From the NCBI RefSeq assembly GCF_000317125.1, contig NC_019695.1, positions 3,398,336 to 3,462,335 on the forward strand: a stretch of 64,000 nt of DNA, in the 5' to 3' direction. Origin of the DNA: Chroococcidiopsis thermalis PCC 7203. GTDB lineage: Bacteria > Cyanobacteriota > Cyanobacteriia > Cyanobacteriales > Chroococcidiopsidaceae. The notes below the pieces were generated by a model. That model ran no database searches. It saw only the letters and a list, made by a program, of their open reading frames with translations, and was not told the origin of the DNA. Position 1 is the stretch's first letter; each line of letters opens with the position of its first letter. Below, piece after piece: positions 18,730-27,626 of this stretch. The translations under genes were made by a program, and so were the position numbers.

Positions 18730-19413
18730 TCAAACGGGAACAGTCAACGGCATTCCATTATCCTTGGCACTCAATTTAAGTAGAAATGGTACGGCTTGCT
18801 TGACCCAATCTTTGATCGCAGTATAAGCCGCTGCCTCCTCTCCATAACAAATTTCCAACATATCTGTATGAATGATGCCGGGGTTGAGGGGAATCGCTGC
18901 TATTCCCGAGGGTAATTCCTGTGCCAAAGACCTAGTAAGTCCCTCAATTGCCCATTTTGACGCACAGTATGATGCAACCTCTGGAGAAGTGGAACGACCC
19001 CAACCAGAACTTAAGTTAACGATAATGCCCCGGTTTTTCTCCTTCATGGCGGGGACAAAGTGACGGATAACGTTTGCTACTCCTTTGATGTTGACATCAA
19101 TCAGGCGATCGAATTCTTCAACAGGAATCTGCCACAGTGGGGCTAGAGGATTAATTATAGCTGCATTGTTAATTAGTAAATCTGGCACGCCGTGGCGCGA
19201 AAGTACTTGTTCTGCCCAAGTTTTCACCTGCTGGTTATCGGCAACGTCTACTACCATAAAATCGTGCGGCGAATTATACTGCTGAGATAGTTTTGCTACT
19301 GCTGCCTCAGAACGGGCGCAACCTACAACTGTATGTCCAGCTTGAATGAATCCTTCCGTCATGGCAAGCCCCAAACCGCGACTTACCCCCGTGATGACAA
19401 TCAGCTTAGTCAT
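18730..19413 (-). CDS. Short-chain dehydrogenase/reductase (SDR)
   Basis: Classical SDR features are present: the NAD(P) loop TGVSRGLGLA near residue 8, the NNAA motif, the catalytic serine in NLSSGW, and YCASK with the Tyr and Lys of the active site, followed by the PGIIHTDM block. At 227 residues the length fits. It is a soluble NAD(P)-dependent oxidoreductase; the substrate cannot be told. It is divergent from the methyltransferase gene at 19499. Confidence 0.88.
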   Translation of the reverse strand: MTKLIVITGVSRGLGLAMTEGFIQAGHTVVGCARSEAAVAKLSQQYNSPHDFMVVDVADNQQVKTWAEQVLSRHGVPDLLINNAAIINPLAPLWQIPVEEFDRLIDVNIKGVANVIRHFVPAMKEKNRGIIVNLSSGWGRSTSPEVASYCASKWAIEGLTRSLAQELPSGIAAIPLNPGIIHTDMLEICYGEEAAAYTAIKDWVKQAVPFLLKLSAKDNGMPLTVPV

Positions 19414-19498
19414 GATGAAACTTGGCGTAACTTTACTTTACTAAAAAACTAGTTTGCAGGAGTAGAAGGCATATTTCCCTCTCAAATTATCTTACGCA

Positions 19499-20119
19499 AT
19501 GCTTGAAGCTAATGGACTTGCTTCCTGGTTTAAGGAAGAACAGCAAAAAACCGAAAATTGGTATCTTGCATCTAGCAATCCTTACCAACAGTCAGGTTGG
19601 GGAAGTACGCCCGCACGCTGGCGCTGCGTACGAGAGGTAATTTTAACGGCGGTCAACAAGAACGGGAGTTTTTTAGATGTGGGTTGTGCCAATGGTTTAT
19701 TGCTAGAAAGCTTAATACAATGGGCAAGCGAACAAAAAATACAGTTGATTCCCTATGGAATAGATATTTCATCCCGCTTGATAGAACTTGCGTGTCAGAG
19801 ACTACCAGATTTTACTAATAATTTTGCGATCGCTAATGCCTTATACTGGCGATCGACAACTCAATATGATTTTATACATACCTTATTAGAATATGTCCCT
19901 TCTCAGTTACATTCGGATTATATTCAGCAGCTTTTTAATACTGTGAAACAGGGAGGGAGATTAATTATCAGTAGTTACAGTAACCGCAGTCGTCAGCAAC
20001 AAACTTTTGATGTTGTTCAATATCTCAAACAACTTGGCTATCCTGTAGCAGGAAATGCTAGCACTCAAGAGGAAGATGGTTGGATATTAACTCGTGTTGC
20101 ATGGATAGAAAAGCGTTAA
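19499..20119 (+). CDS. Class I SAM-dependent methyltransferase
   Basis: Motif I FLDVGCANGLLLESL (near residue 57) binds S-adenosylmethionine; the acidic end of strand 2 (YGIDIS) and a motif IV-like segment (DFIHTLLEYVP) follow, then GGRLIISSYS. This is the standard Rossmann-like class I methyltransferase. The substrate is not evident. Its 3' end overlaps the convergent GNAT gene by 33 bp. Confidence 0.82.
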   Translation: MLEANGLASWFKEEQQKTENWYLASSNPYQQSGWGSTPARWRCVREVILTAVNKNGSFLDVGCANGLLLESLIQWASEQKIQLIPYGIDISSRLIELACQRLPDFTNNFAIANALYWRSTTQYDFIHTLLEYVPSQLHSDYIQQLFNTVKQGGRLIISSYSNRSRQQQTFDVVQYLKQLGYPVAGNASTQEEDGWILTRVAWIEKR

Positions 20120-20512
20120 ACCTAATTTTAAATACAAAGCTGTTTCGTGCTTGGAACTATTAGGAAAGGTAAACAGACCCGCCTGCTGGATATTCCATGT
20201 ATTGAAGCATTCTACAACTGGTTCGATGAGACGCTGGGCAATTTTTTGGTTCCACCAATCGGGATGAACGCTAAGGGGACCAAAAGAGGCACAACTACCC
20301 CACCGAGTTACTAAATTAGATCCTATAATTCTATCTGCGATCGCGGCAAAAGCTGCTGATGGATTTGCGTGCCAGCGACTTTGGATAAAGTTTGCATCAC
20401 CTCCAAATTCCATTGGATCGGGCAATCCGATAAAAGTGCCAAAAGCTAATCTGAAAACGCGATCTGCTGCGGGTATTTCGCTTTCTTGAAGCTGGCGAAT
20501 TAAGACTTCCAT
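20087..20512 (-). CDS. GNAT-family N-acetyltransferase, C-terminally shortened
   Basis: The acetyl-CoA binding region is visible in FGPLSVHPDWWNQKIAQRLI, followed by LFTFPNSSKHETALYLKLG. Related proteins that I recall with TFIGLP and FGGD near the N-terminus continue for more than 100 further residues after this point. Here the frame ends after KLGLTLFYPCNTS, so the C-terminal half seems lost. It overlaps the convergent methyltransferase gene by 33 bp, which may be the result of that truncation. It may still be functional as a single GNAT domain or be a decaying gene. Confidence 0.65.
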   Translation of the reverse strand: MEVLIRQLQESEIPAADRVFRLAFGTFIGLPDPMEFGGDANFIQSRWHANPSAAFAAIADRIIGSNLVTRWGSCASFGPLSVHPDWWNQKIAQRLIEPVVECFNTWNIQQAGLFTFPNSSKHETALYLKLGLTLFYPCNTS

Positions 20513-20605
20513 TGTTGAGATATTTTCTAAAGATCGGTCGGTTTATATCTTCCTTTATTACCTTTCAATAGCTCATAAAGTCACAAAAAATTTAAATATT
20601 ACAAC

Positions 20606-21046
20606 CTAGCAACATTCTTCTTCGCTGTAATCGCAATCGATATAGTCAATTCGCTGGCAATCGTATTGACCTTTAATATTGTTGTTATAAAATCTTCCTA
20701 GAGAATCGGTGTCTTGTAAAGCTTCCCAAGTTTCCGGTTCCACATCTGCATACTGATATATACTGCCACTGCTAAACTCAACTTGTAAAATGCGATCGTT
20801 GCAGTTATAACCAATTGAAGTTGCCATTGTAGACTGAACTAGTAGCATTTTTAGAGGTTCAGATGCAGCAGGTAATGCATTGGTATTGACCAAAGAATTG
20901 ACGTGTTGCAAACCTTCATAAGCTTCAATCGGGGCGGGAACTTCCACTAACTCAAACTCATCTCCTCGGTCAATTAACAGCCCTAAATAACCATCTGAAT
21001 GACCGACAGCTACAAGATTACCCAGATCGAGTTTAGAGAACTTCAT
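20606..21046 (-). CDS. KTSC-domain protein
   Basis: Residues about 75-135 match the KTSC domain (SIGYNCNDRILQVEFSSGSI, then YNNNIKGQYDCQRI), found as small free-standing proteins and at the C-terminus of some lysyl-tRNA synthetases. The first 70 residues form a separate domain with VAVGHSDGYLGLLIDRGDEF. The C-terminus ends with a Cys/Asp/Glu-rich tail. Molecular function is unknown. Confidence 0.72.
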   Translation of the reverse strand: MKFSKLDLGNLVAVGHSDGYLGLLIDRGDEFELVEVPAPIEAYEGLQHVNSLVNTNALPAASEPLKMLLVQSTMATSIGYNCNDRILQVEFSSGSIYQYADVEPETWEALQDTDSLGRFYNNNIKGQYDCQRIDYIDCDYSEEECC

Positions 21047-21323
21047 CAGGATTCTTAACCTTCTTATTTTTTAGTACAATTGTACTTAAAAACATGCGTT
21101 TTGTATAGTGCTAAGGCAACATACCACCATCTCTTGCTTTCTCCTTGTGAACCAAGGCTGTCTCAAAGCGAGCAGCGCTACCTCAGCTGAAAATCTATGG
21201 ATTAAAGCCTGAGTTATATTTGAACTTTTATTTCTATTAACTAAGTTTGATTACTATTTCGATCCAAATATACAAAAAGGCTTCAGTATTATAAGATACA
21301 TAGTTTCGGAGTATACAAATAAT

Positions 21324-21464
21324 ATGGCAAATTTAAATAGATTGGTACAAGGCGTATCGCAGCAGTTCAACCAAAATTCTTTAAGTTGGGGTTCGCTATT
21401 GGTTTGGATAAGTGGGTTAGTTGTAATAATGATGTTGATGGTAAGATTTTCTCAAATTTATTAA
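21324..21464 (+). CDS. Possible 46-residue single-span membrane protein
   Basis: A short frame from ATG 21324 to TAA 21462-21464. The N-terminal 21 residues are polar (Asn/Gln-rich) and residues about 22-40 form one strongly hydrophobic helix. This is the only coding candidate in the 513-bp gap between two minus-strand genes. There is no clear SD, and no family is recognised, so it could be chance. Confidence 0.35.
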   Translation: MANLNRLVQGVSQQFNQNSLSWGSLLVWISGLVVIMMLMVRFSQIY

Positions 21465-21559
21465 GTTTTTCAGGCTGATTTTTAGAAAAATAATATAGCA
21501 GGGAGCAGATAAGCAAGAGCAATTTACACTTGTAGGATGCTCCCTAACAGCAAGATTTA

Positions 21560-22075
21560 TCATCGACGCTCGATAATATTCCTACCCCAGTTACCGCGAT
21601 CGCCCGTACCAGTCCAGTAGTACCAAAAAAATTTTGGCGTGAGTCTTTTTACTGGATGAGGTTCTAATTGGTATCTTTGGGCTACCATCGCTCCATTAAT
21701 TCCCCTCAACGCCTCGCGGTTAATGTAGCCTAAATGGTCTTTAGAAATCTCAATTTGTTGAGCGCGACGAAAGTTAATTAAAGCCGTATTGTAATCACCT
21801 CTAATTCCCGCCCGAATTCCTGTTTTCATTAAGCGCGTGTAGTCTTTACCATATCCAGGAATAATTGCTAATGGTGGTGGTAAGCAAGTATCATCTTTTG
21901 CTTTGCGGCTAGGGACTGCACCAACTGGAACGGGATAAAAAATTTTACATTCTGATGGGTTGTTTTTATAAAAACTACTGCGAAAATACTTCGGCTCTCT
22001 GGTTGTTTGAGCCTGAGTTGGAAGCGCTGTTGCGATCGCAATTAAGACCGCTAAGGTAGCAGAAATTCTTTTCAT
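21560..22075 (-). CDS. Secreted hypothetical protein
   Basis: A cleavable signal peptide is likely (MKRISATLAVLIAIATALPTQAQ, cut after AQA). The rest has one TPR-like segment (GIRGDYNTALINFRRAQQIE) and a tryptophan/tyrosine-rich, basic C-terminus. Two cysteines before the TPR-like part could form a disulfide. The family is not recognised; it probably acts in the periplasm or outside. Confidence 0.7.
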   Translation of the reverse strand: MKRISATLAVLIAIATALPTQAQTTREPKYFRSSFYKNNPSECKIFYPVPVGAVPSRKAKDDTCLPPPLAIIPGYGKDYTRLMKTGIRAGIRGDYNTALINFRRAQQIEISKDHLGYINREALRGINGAMVAQRYQLEPHPVKRLTPKFFWYYWTGTGDRGNWGRNIIERR

Positions 22076-22136
22076 CAGTTATCAGTTATCAGTTATCAGT
22101 GACAAATGACGAAGGACAAATGACCAATATCTAACT

Positions 22137-23945
22137 TCAAATTCCTTGGACAAACTTTGCTAAATTCGCTTGTCGCCATCGAGCATCAGCTTTTCTATTT
22201 GTCCTCAACTCTAAAACTCGAATGCCGCTTGCTGGTATAAACTCTAGCCTTTGTTGCAAATCTTCCCAAGTCGTAATTAACTCATGTTCTACACCATAAG
22301 TCTGACAAAGGCAAGCGAAATCAATATCTTGTGGCGTAGCAAAAAACTCTTCAAAGGGTGGATCAAACTGAGAAATTGGCAGCATTTCAAAAATTCCGCC
22401 ACCATTGTTATTAATCAGCACAATTGTTAAATGACCCTTAAGTTTTTTACCAATGAGAAAGCCATTAGTATCGTGCAATAAAGCTAAGTCTCCAGTTAGC
22501 ATGACACTGCTTTGATTGTGATGAGCAATTCCTAAAGCAGTAGATAAAGTACCATCAATGCCATTTGCGCCGCGATTCACAAAAGGTCGCACGCCAGAAT
22601 TACTAGGCATCCAAAAAAATTCTACATCGCGCACGGGCATACTATTGGCAATAAACAGTGGCGTACCAGGGGGGAGTATTTGAGAGAGCATCCAAGCTAC
22701 CTTACCTTCAAACGGCTGATTCAGGTTGGCGATCGCCCCATCTACAACACCTCTCACCTTAGTCTCTAAATCGCACCATAGCTGCAGATAGTCGCTAGGT
22801 AACTTTGGCTTTGTAGGGTAGATTTGAGCTAACTGTTCCACACAAAGGCGCAGATGAGTTGTTTTACCATGTAGAGGGTCTAGATTTTGGTCGCTAGGAT
22901 CGACAATCCAACGCTGCGGTTGAGTGCGATCGAGCCAACTACGTAACTCTTTACTTGTAGGCAATTCCCCAATTTGGATTACCAAGTCCGGCTTGAGTTT
23001 ATCTGCTAGCTGCGGCTGCCGAAGAATTAAATCGTAGGTAGAAATGAGATAGGGATTGAGTTCGGCATAATTTCTGGCTGGAGATAACCCCTCTGCTAGA
23101 ACTGGGAATTTCACTGTTTTAGCAAGTTGAGCGATCGCCCCACAATATTCTCGTGGGTTCTGTGGTTGCGCAATACCAGCAATGATGATACCGCGTTCGA
23201 GCTGTTGCCAAAAGACAGGTAGGGGTGGGTTTAACCCAGATATCTCTTGACTCGTCAACAATTTGGACAAACCTACTCGTACGGGAGTTGCAGGGAGGGA
23301 CAGATGCGCGTCCGCACGGGAACCGATTTCGATCCCAGCAAAAAAGTCTTCTAATTCTAGTTGAGAAGAGATAAATTCAGAATTATTGCCATCGGGTATG
23401 GGTGCGAGGGGGTCGCGAAAAGGTATATTGAGATGAATAACTCCAGGGACGGGGTATAGCGCCCGTTCCCACGCATAAATCGCTGTTTGGCGTAAATATC
23501 TTAACGTCGAGATTTCTAAAGATGGTAGAGCTAATTCTGCTTGCCAGTTAGGATAAGAGCCAAATAACTTTAACTGATCGATCGTTTGTCCAGAATGACA
23601 GTGTCTCAATTCAGGAGGTCGATCGGCTGTTAGAACTATTAAAGGCACTCGACTTTCCCTTGCTTCCACGATTGCGGGATAGCAGTTAACTCCAGCCGTA
23701 CCGGAGGTGACGACGACAACTACAGGTTTACTCGTTTGTTTAGCAATTCCCAAGGCGAAAAAGGCAGCAGAACGCTCATCTAACACGGAAATTGCCTCAA
23801 CTTCTGAGGCTTGTAAGAAAGCGATTGTCAGTGGGGTAGAACGCGAACCAGGACAAATGACAGCAGTATTGAGTCCCAACCGTCGCCATGTTTCTACCAA
23901 AATAGAGGCACAAGCAGAATTTGTATTTCTTAAATCGATTGACAT
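22137..23945 (-). CDS. menD: 2-Succinyl-5-enolpyruvyl-6-hydroxy-3-cyclohexene-1-carboxylate synthase
   Basis: MenD is a thiamine diphosphate enzyme that joins isochorismate and 2-oxoglutarate, an early step of phylloquinone (vitamin K1) synthesis needed for photosystem I. The N-terminal Pyr domain shows CPGSRSTPLTIAF and the conserved ERSAAFFALG; the TPP-binding C-terminal domain shows GANGIDGTLSTALGIAH, TGDLALLHDTNGF and VLINNNGGGIFEMLP. The 602-residue length is normal for cyanobacteria. It is transcribed alone here; no other men gene is in the window. Confidence 0.96.
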   Translation of the reverse strand: MSIDLRNTNSACASILVETWRRLGLNTAVICPGSRSTPLTIAFLQASEVEAISVLDERSAAFFALGIAKQTSKPVVVVVTSGTAGVNCYPAIVEARESRVPLIVLTADRPPELRHCHSGQTIDQLKLFGSYPNWQAELALPSLEISTLRYLRQTAIYAWERALYPVPGVIHLNIPFRDPLAPIPDGNNSEFISSQLELEDFFAGIEIGSRADAHLSLPATPVRVGLSKLLTSQEISGLNPPLPVFWQQLERGIIIAGIAQPQNPREYCGAIAQLAKTVKFPVLAEGLSPARNYAELNPYLISTYDLILRQPQLADKLKPDLVIQIGELPTSKELRSWLDRTQPQRWIVDPSDQNLDPLHGKTTHLRLCVEQLAQIYPTKPKLPSDYLQLWCDLETKVRGVVDGAIANLNQPFEGKVAWMLSQILPPGTPLFIANSMPVRDVEFFWMPSNSGVRPFVNRGANGIDGTLSTALGIAHHNQSSVMLTGDLALLHDTNGFLIGKKLKGHLTIVLINNNGGGIFEMLPISQFDPPFEEFFATPQDIDFACLCQTYGVEHELITTWEDLQQRLEFIPASGIRVLELRTNRKADARWRQANLAKFVQGI

Positions 23946-24159
23946 TGCGATCGCACAAACTATTAAGTAGTCATCCGTTATCAGTGGCTAGTGGCTAGTG
24001 GAACCGTTGACAAGAATTGAGTCTAGCCACTTGTCACTCACGACTCACGACTCACTTCCCAACGACCAACAACCAACGAAAAAATGCTTTGTAAAACTAT
24101 CAACACAAAAATTCACGCTCAAACGATAGAGTAAACGATCAGGTATCTAATAACACTTT

Positions 24160-24972
24160 ATGGCGCAACGCTACATTCGAGTTCAATCTCTAGAGGGACG
24201 CATCTACTACGGCATACTCCAACTTAGCTTGGAAGTTCTGCTATTAGATGCTCCGCCTTGGTTACAAGGACAGCCTACGGAGGAAAGCTTAACACCAGAT
24301 GAATATCAGATTCTCGCACCTTGCGCTCCCTCCAAAATCGTAGCAGTGGGTAAAAACTACGTGGAACATGCAGCAGAAATGGGTTCAAGTGTACCGAAGG
24401 AACCTTTGTTGTTTCTGAAGCCACCTTCAGCAGTGATTGCCACGGCGACGGAAATTAAATACCCGCAACAGTCGAGACGGGTAGACTATGAAGGAGAATT
24501 AGCTTTAGTGATTGGCGATCGCACGTCAGATTGCACGCCAGAACAAGCGCAGAAAAAAATTTGGGGCTATACGATCGCTAACGATATCACGGCGCGAGAT
24601 TTACAAAGGCAGGATAGTCAGTGGACGCGAGCCAAAGGATTTGATACCTTTTGCCCCCTTGGTCCCTGGATCGTCCGAGAAATCAATCCATCTGCCCAAC
24701 TACAGACATTTTTAAACGATAATCCCCAACCCGTACAATCTGCCAGCATCGAAGAAATGGTCTATTCTCCATCTGTCCTCGTGTCCTACATCAGTCAAGT
24801 TATGACGCTGTTACCTGGGGATGTCGTCTTGACTGGAACTCCTCCTGGGGTAGGAGTGCTGAATGCAGGCGATCGCATCCGCGTTGAGATTGAAGGGATT
24901 GGTCGCTTAGAAAATACTGTAATTTTAAGGTACGCCAACGAGAATTCTGAATCGACAATTCAAAACTTATGA
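24160..24972 (+). CDS. Fumarylacetoacetate hydrolase (FAH) family protein
   Basis: The C-terminal catalytic fold has the typical start KIVAVGKNYVEHAAEMG, the metal-binding VDYEGELALVIG, and the block GDVVLTGTPPGVG. Such enzymes hydrolyse or decarboxylate acylpyruvates or related oxo acids in the cytoplasm with Mg2+ or Mn2+. The 270-residue size with a short N-terminal domain suits acylpyruvase/oxaloacetate-type members; substrate unknown. Its promoter region carries 7-bp repeats (23980-24080). Confidence 0.88.
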   Translation: MAQRYIRVQSLEGRIYYGILQLSLEVLLLDAPPWLQGQPTEESLTPDEYQILAPCAPSKIVAVGKNYVEHAAEMGSSVPKEPLLFLKPPSAVIATATEIKYPQQSRRVDYEGELALVIGDRTSDCTPEQAQKKIWGYTIANDITARDLQRQDSQWTRAKGFDTFCPLGPWIVREINPSAQLQTFLNDNPQPVQSASIEEMVYSPSVLVSYISQVMTLLPGDVVLTGTPPGVGVLNAGDRIRVEIEGIGRLENTVILRYANENSESTIQNL

Positions 24973-25098
24973 TGTTTTCATGACTAAAGCAACAAGATTG
25001 TTAAAAGTAGTAAAATGTGCAATCGACTTTTAGAAAATAGATAAGTCTCTTGCACTCAGATCGCCAATGACAATGCCTAATGACCGATGACAAAATAT

Positions 25099-25575
25099 CT
25101 ATCTCACCTGCATATGAACTGCATCAGAGAGAGCAGGAATTTCTGCATATTTTCCTCTTAGAGACTGAGTTACAGCAAACGCTACAGCTGCCACTATTCC
25201 AAGGAAAATTGTACTGGCTATAGTCTGCGTGGCAAAACTAGCCCCAGGAATTGGAGCCAAAATTGGCAGCACCAACCCACACAAAAATATTACAATATCA
25301 ATTAAAATTGCTTGCATGGTATTGAAACGAATAAAGTGGCTGATGCTTTCATTTCTAACTACCAATAGATATAAAGCAAAAAAGACGATTAAACTAGCAA
25401 AAGGTATACTACTGTATATTTGCAATAAAGGTATCAGCGGTAGAAATAGATATTGTAGAACTGGAAATTCTCGCAGTAAGAAAACGCCAAATGCAAACCC
25501 ATGCATCAAGGGCAGTAAATATGGTAAACAAGCAAAGATTCGCTCTTGCACCGTAGTAGACCCGCGCCAAGCCAT
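25099..25575 (-). CDS. Tic20-family membrane protein
   Basis: Four hydrophobic segments, with the start TTVQERIFACLPYLLPLMHG and the HFIRFNTMQAILIDI motif, match the cyanobacterial homologues of chloroplast Tic20. In plants Tic20 is part of the inner-envelope import channel; the role in cyanobacteria is unclear. The length of 158 residues is typical. A 140-bp gap separates it from the small Cys-rich gene at 25716-25913 on the same strand. Confidence 0.85.
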   Translation of the reverse strand: MAWRGSTTVQERIFACLPYLLPLMHGFAFGVFLLREFPVLQYLFLPLIPLLQIYSSIPFASLIVFFALYLLVVRNESISHFIRFNTMQAILIDIVIFLCGLVLPILAPIPGASFATQTIASTIFLGIVAAVAFAVTQSLRGKYAEIPALSDAVHMQVR

Positions 25576-25715
25576 TGTTTATTCTCCTAAAAGAATTTAT
25601 TTGAATTTAACTCTTCATATGCACAGGATAGCGCAGGTTTTACAGTTATTCAGTTGTCAGCGACCAGCGACCGATGACCAGTGACTAGTTAATTACGACT
25701 TGCGATGCACTACCA

Positions 25716-25913
25716 TCATTCAACATTGGCAATGCGGAAGCCCATCATACATTCGTACTGATCTGGTTGTCCTGGCGAGAGTTTAGGTACAGCTTGACCA
25801 CAGCGTAATTGTCCTTGTCTCCAACGTGGCTGTCCAGCACGATCGGCAAGCAAACAGCTTTGGCAAACTTGCTGAGGGGCAAGGATTCGATCTTCCATCA
25901 AAATCACTAACAT
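25716..25913 (-). CDS. Small cysteine-rich protein, 65 residues
   Basis: CQSC near residue 17 and two further cysteines (LRCGQ, YECMMGF) could bind a metal as a small zinc-ribbon-like fold. The sequence QQVCQSCLLADRAGQPRWRQ looks like a conserved cyanobacterial protein, but I cannot give it a function. Either the first ATG or the one at residue 6 may be the start. Confidence 0.65.
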   Translation of the reverse strand: MLVILMEDRILAPQQVCQSCLLADRAGQPRWRQGQLRCGQAVPKLSPGQPDQYECMMGFRIANVE

Positions 25914-26282
25914 CCAGATCCCTCCAGAATATCCTACGATCCCTTAAGTCAATTTTATGCTAGTCACTTATAAAGAGTGTTATAAGGCATACAGAGCTTA
26001 ATATCCGCGTTAGTAGTTGGTAAGTTGTAAGTCGGAATTAAATTCTCCCTCAGCTCCCTCAGCTCCCCTGCTCCTCTACTCATTAGGTTGCGGATAACTG
26101 GTCACTGGTCACTGGTTACTGATAACTGCTCGTGCGCTCCCTGCTCCCTATGATTGAGTTAAAGTATCTATGTTGAGTTATGCTGTCCGCAAATTTTGAT
26201 TGATGGTGTGGTTTCGGAAAACGCGATCGCTCCTATTAATCTAGACAGGTACAGTCGTGTAAATTGCTTAAGGTTAACCACA
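25914..26282. other. Intergenic region upstream of glyA, rich in short repeats
   Basis: Between 26020 and 26150 lie AGCTCCCTC and CTGGTCACTGGTTACTG repeats. The rest is AT-rich and holds the expected glyA promoter. No gene is evident; the 29 codons in frame before the GTG start of glyA open with a TTG and are not conserved in look. Confidence 0.55.
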
Positions 26283-27566
26283 GTGTCTTCGACTAACTTA
26301 GATTTACTTGCTTCCTCCGATCCGGTTGTGGCTGAATTAATTAGCGGCGAACTTCAGCGCCAGCGCGACCACTTAGAATTAATTGCTAGTGAAAACTTTA
26401 CCTCGGCTGCTGTTTTAGCCGCCCAGGGTTCGGTATTGACCAATAAATATGCTGAAGGCTTACCTGGAAAGCGTTATTACGGTGGTTGTGAATATATCGA
26501 TCGCGTCGAGCAATTAGCGATCGATCGCGTCAAACAACTGTTTGGTGCGGCTCATGCCAACGTTCAACCCCATTCTGGCGCTCAAGCTAATTTTGCCGTC
26601 TTCATGACTCTGCTAGAGCCAGGAGACGCAATTATGGGGATGGATTTATCCCACGGCGGACACTTAACCCACGGTTCGCCCGTAAATTTCTCTGGGAAGT
26701 GGTTCAAAGTCCACCATTACGGCGTGAATCCCCAGACCGAACAATTAGACTACGACCAAATTCGGGAATTGGCGCTGCAACATCGTCCCAAGCTACTCAT
26801 TTGCGGTTATTCTGCTTATCCACGCATAATTGACTTTGAAAAGTTTAGAGCGATCGCCGATGAAGTTGGTGCTTACTTATTAGCCGATATCGCTCACATT
26901 GCTGGCTTGGTTGCGACTGGCTTGCATCCTAACCCCATTCCCTATTGCGATGTCGTCACGACAACCACACATAAAACTTTGCGCGGACCAAGAGGCGGAT
27001 TAATTCTCACTCGCGATCCCGAACTGGGTAAAAAATTAGATAAATCCGTGTTCCCTGGTAGCCAAGGCGGACCCTTGGAACACGTCATCGCAGCGAAAGC
27101 AGTTGCCTTTGGCGAAGCATTACAGCCTCAATTCAAAACTTATGCAGCCCAAGTCATTGAAAATGCTAAAGCTATGGCTGCTCAATTACAAAACAGAGGC
27201 TTCAAACTCGTATCCAACGGTACAGAAAATCATTTGATGCTGGTTGACTTGCGCTGTATTGGCATGACAGGTAAAGAAGGCGATCGCCTTTTAGGTGAAA
27301 CAAATATCACCGCTAATAAGAATACAGTTCCCTTCGATACAGAATCGCCTTTTGTGACAAGTGGTATCCGATTGGGGTCCCCAGCCATGACCACACGAGG
27401 CATGGGTACGGAAGAATTTACCGAAATTGCCAATATTATCGCCGATCGCCTGCTACATCCTCAAGATGAGACCGTAGCGCAAGACTGTCGCCGCCGAGTC
27501 GCGGCATTGTGCGATCGCTTCCCCCTCTACCCGCATCTCAACGTTCCCGTACCTGCTTTAGCATAA
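26283..27566 (+). CDS. glyA: Serine hydroxymethyltransferase
   Basis: This PLP enzyme interconverts serine and glycine and loads tetrahydrofolate with a one-carbon unit; in cyanobacteria it also links to photorespiration. Conserved blocks include [27 protein letters not shown], and the PLP lysine in [17 protein letters not shown] chose the GTG at 26283, giving 428 residues, the family length, with AAGG about 8 bp before it. The frame continues upstream to a TTG at 26196, giving an unlikely 29-residue extension. A 60-bp gap with an inverted heptamer array follows before cinA. Confidence 0.95.
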   Translation: MSSTNLDLLASSDPVVAELISGELQRQRDHLELIASENFTSAAVLAAQGSVLTNKYAEGLPGKRYYGGCEYIDRVEQLAIDRVKQLFGAAHANVQPHSGAQANFAVFMTLLEPGDAIMGMDLSHGGHLTHGSPVNFSGKWFKVHHYGVNPQTEQLDYDQIRELALQHRPKLLICGYSAYPRIIDFEKFRAIADEVGAYLLADIAHIAGLVATGLHPNPIPYCDVVTTTTHKTLRGPRGGLILTRDPELGKKLDKSVFPGSQGGPLEHVIAAKAVAFGEALQPQFKTYAAQVIENAKAMAAQLQNRGFKLVSNGTENHLMLVDLRCIGMTGKEGDRLLGETNITANKNTVPFDTESPFVTSGIRLGSPAMTTRGMGTEEFTEIANIIADRLLHPQDETVAQDCRRRVAALCDRFPLYPHLNVPVPALA

Positions 27567-27572
27567 AATTCT

Positions 27573-27610
27573 GGATTTTGGATTTTGGATTGAATCCAAA
27601 ATCCAAAATC
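27573..27610. repeat. Inverted heptamer array forming an 18-bp-arm hairpin
   Basis: GGATTTTGGATTTTGGATT is followed after one base by its complement. It lies 6 bp after the glyA stop and 16 bp before the cinA start, so it may act as a terminator or hide the cinA ribosome binding site. Confidence 0.85.
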
Positions 27611-27626
27611 TAAAATCTAAAATTCA

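Noticed and set aside
26196-26282. 29-codon N-terminal extension of glyA from a TTG
   Set aside because: The family length is reached from the GTG at 26283, which has an AAGG nearby.
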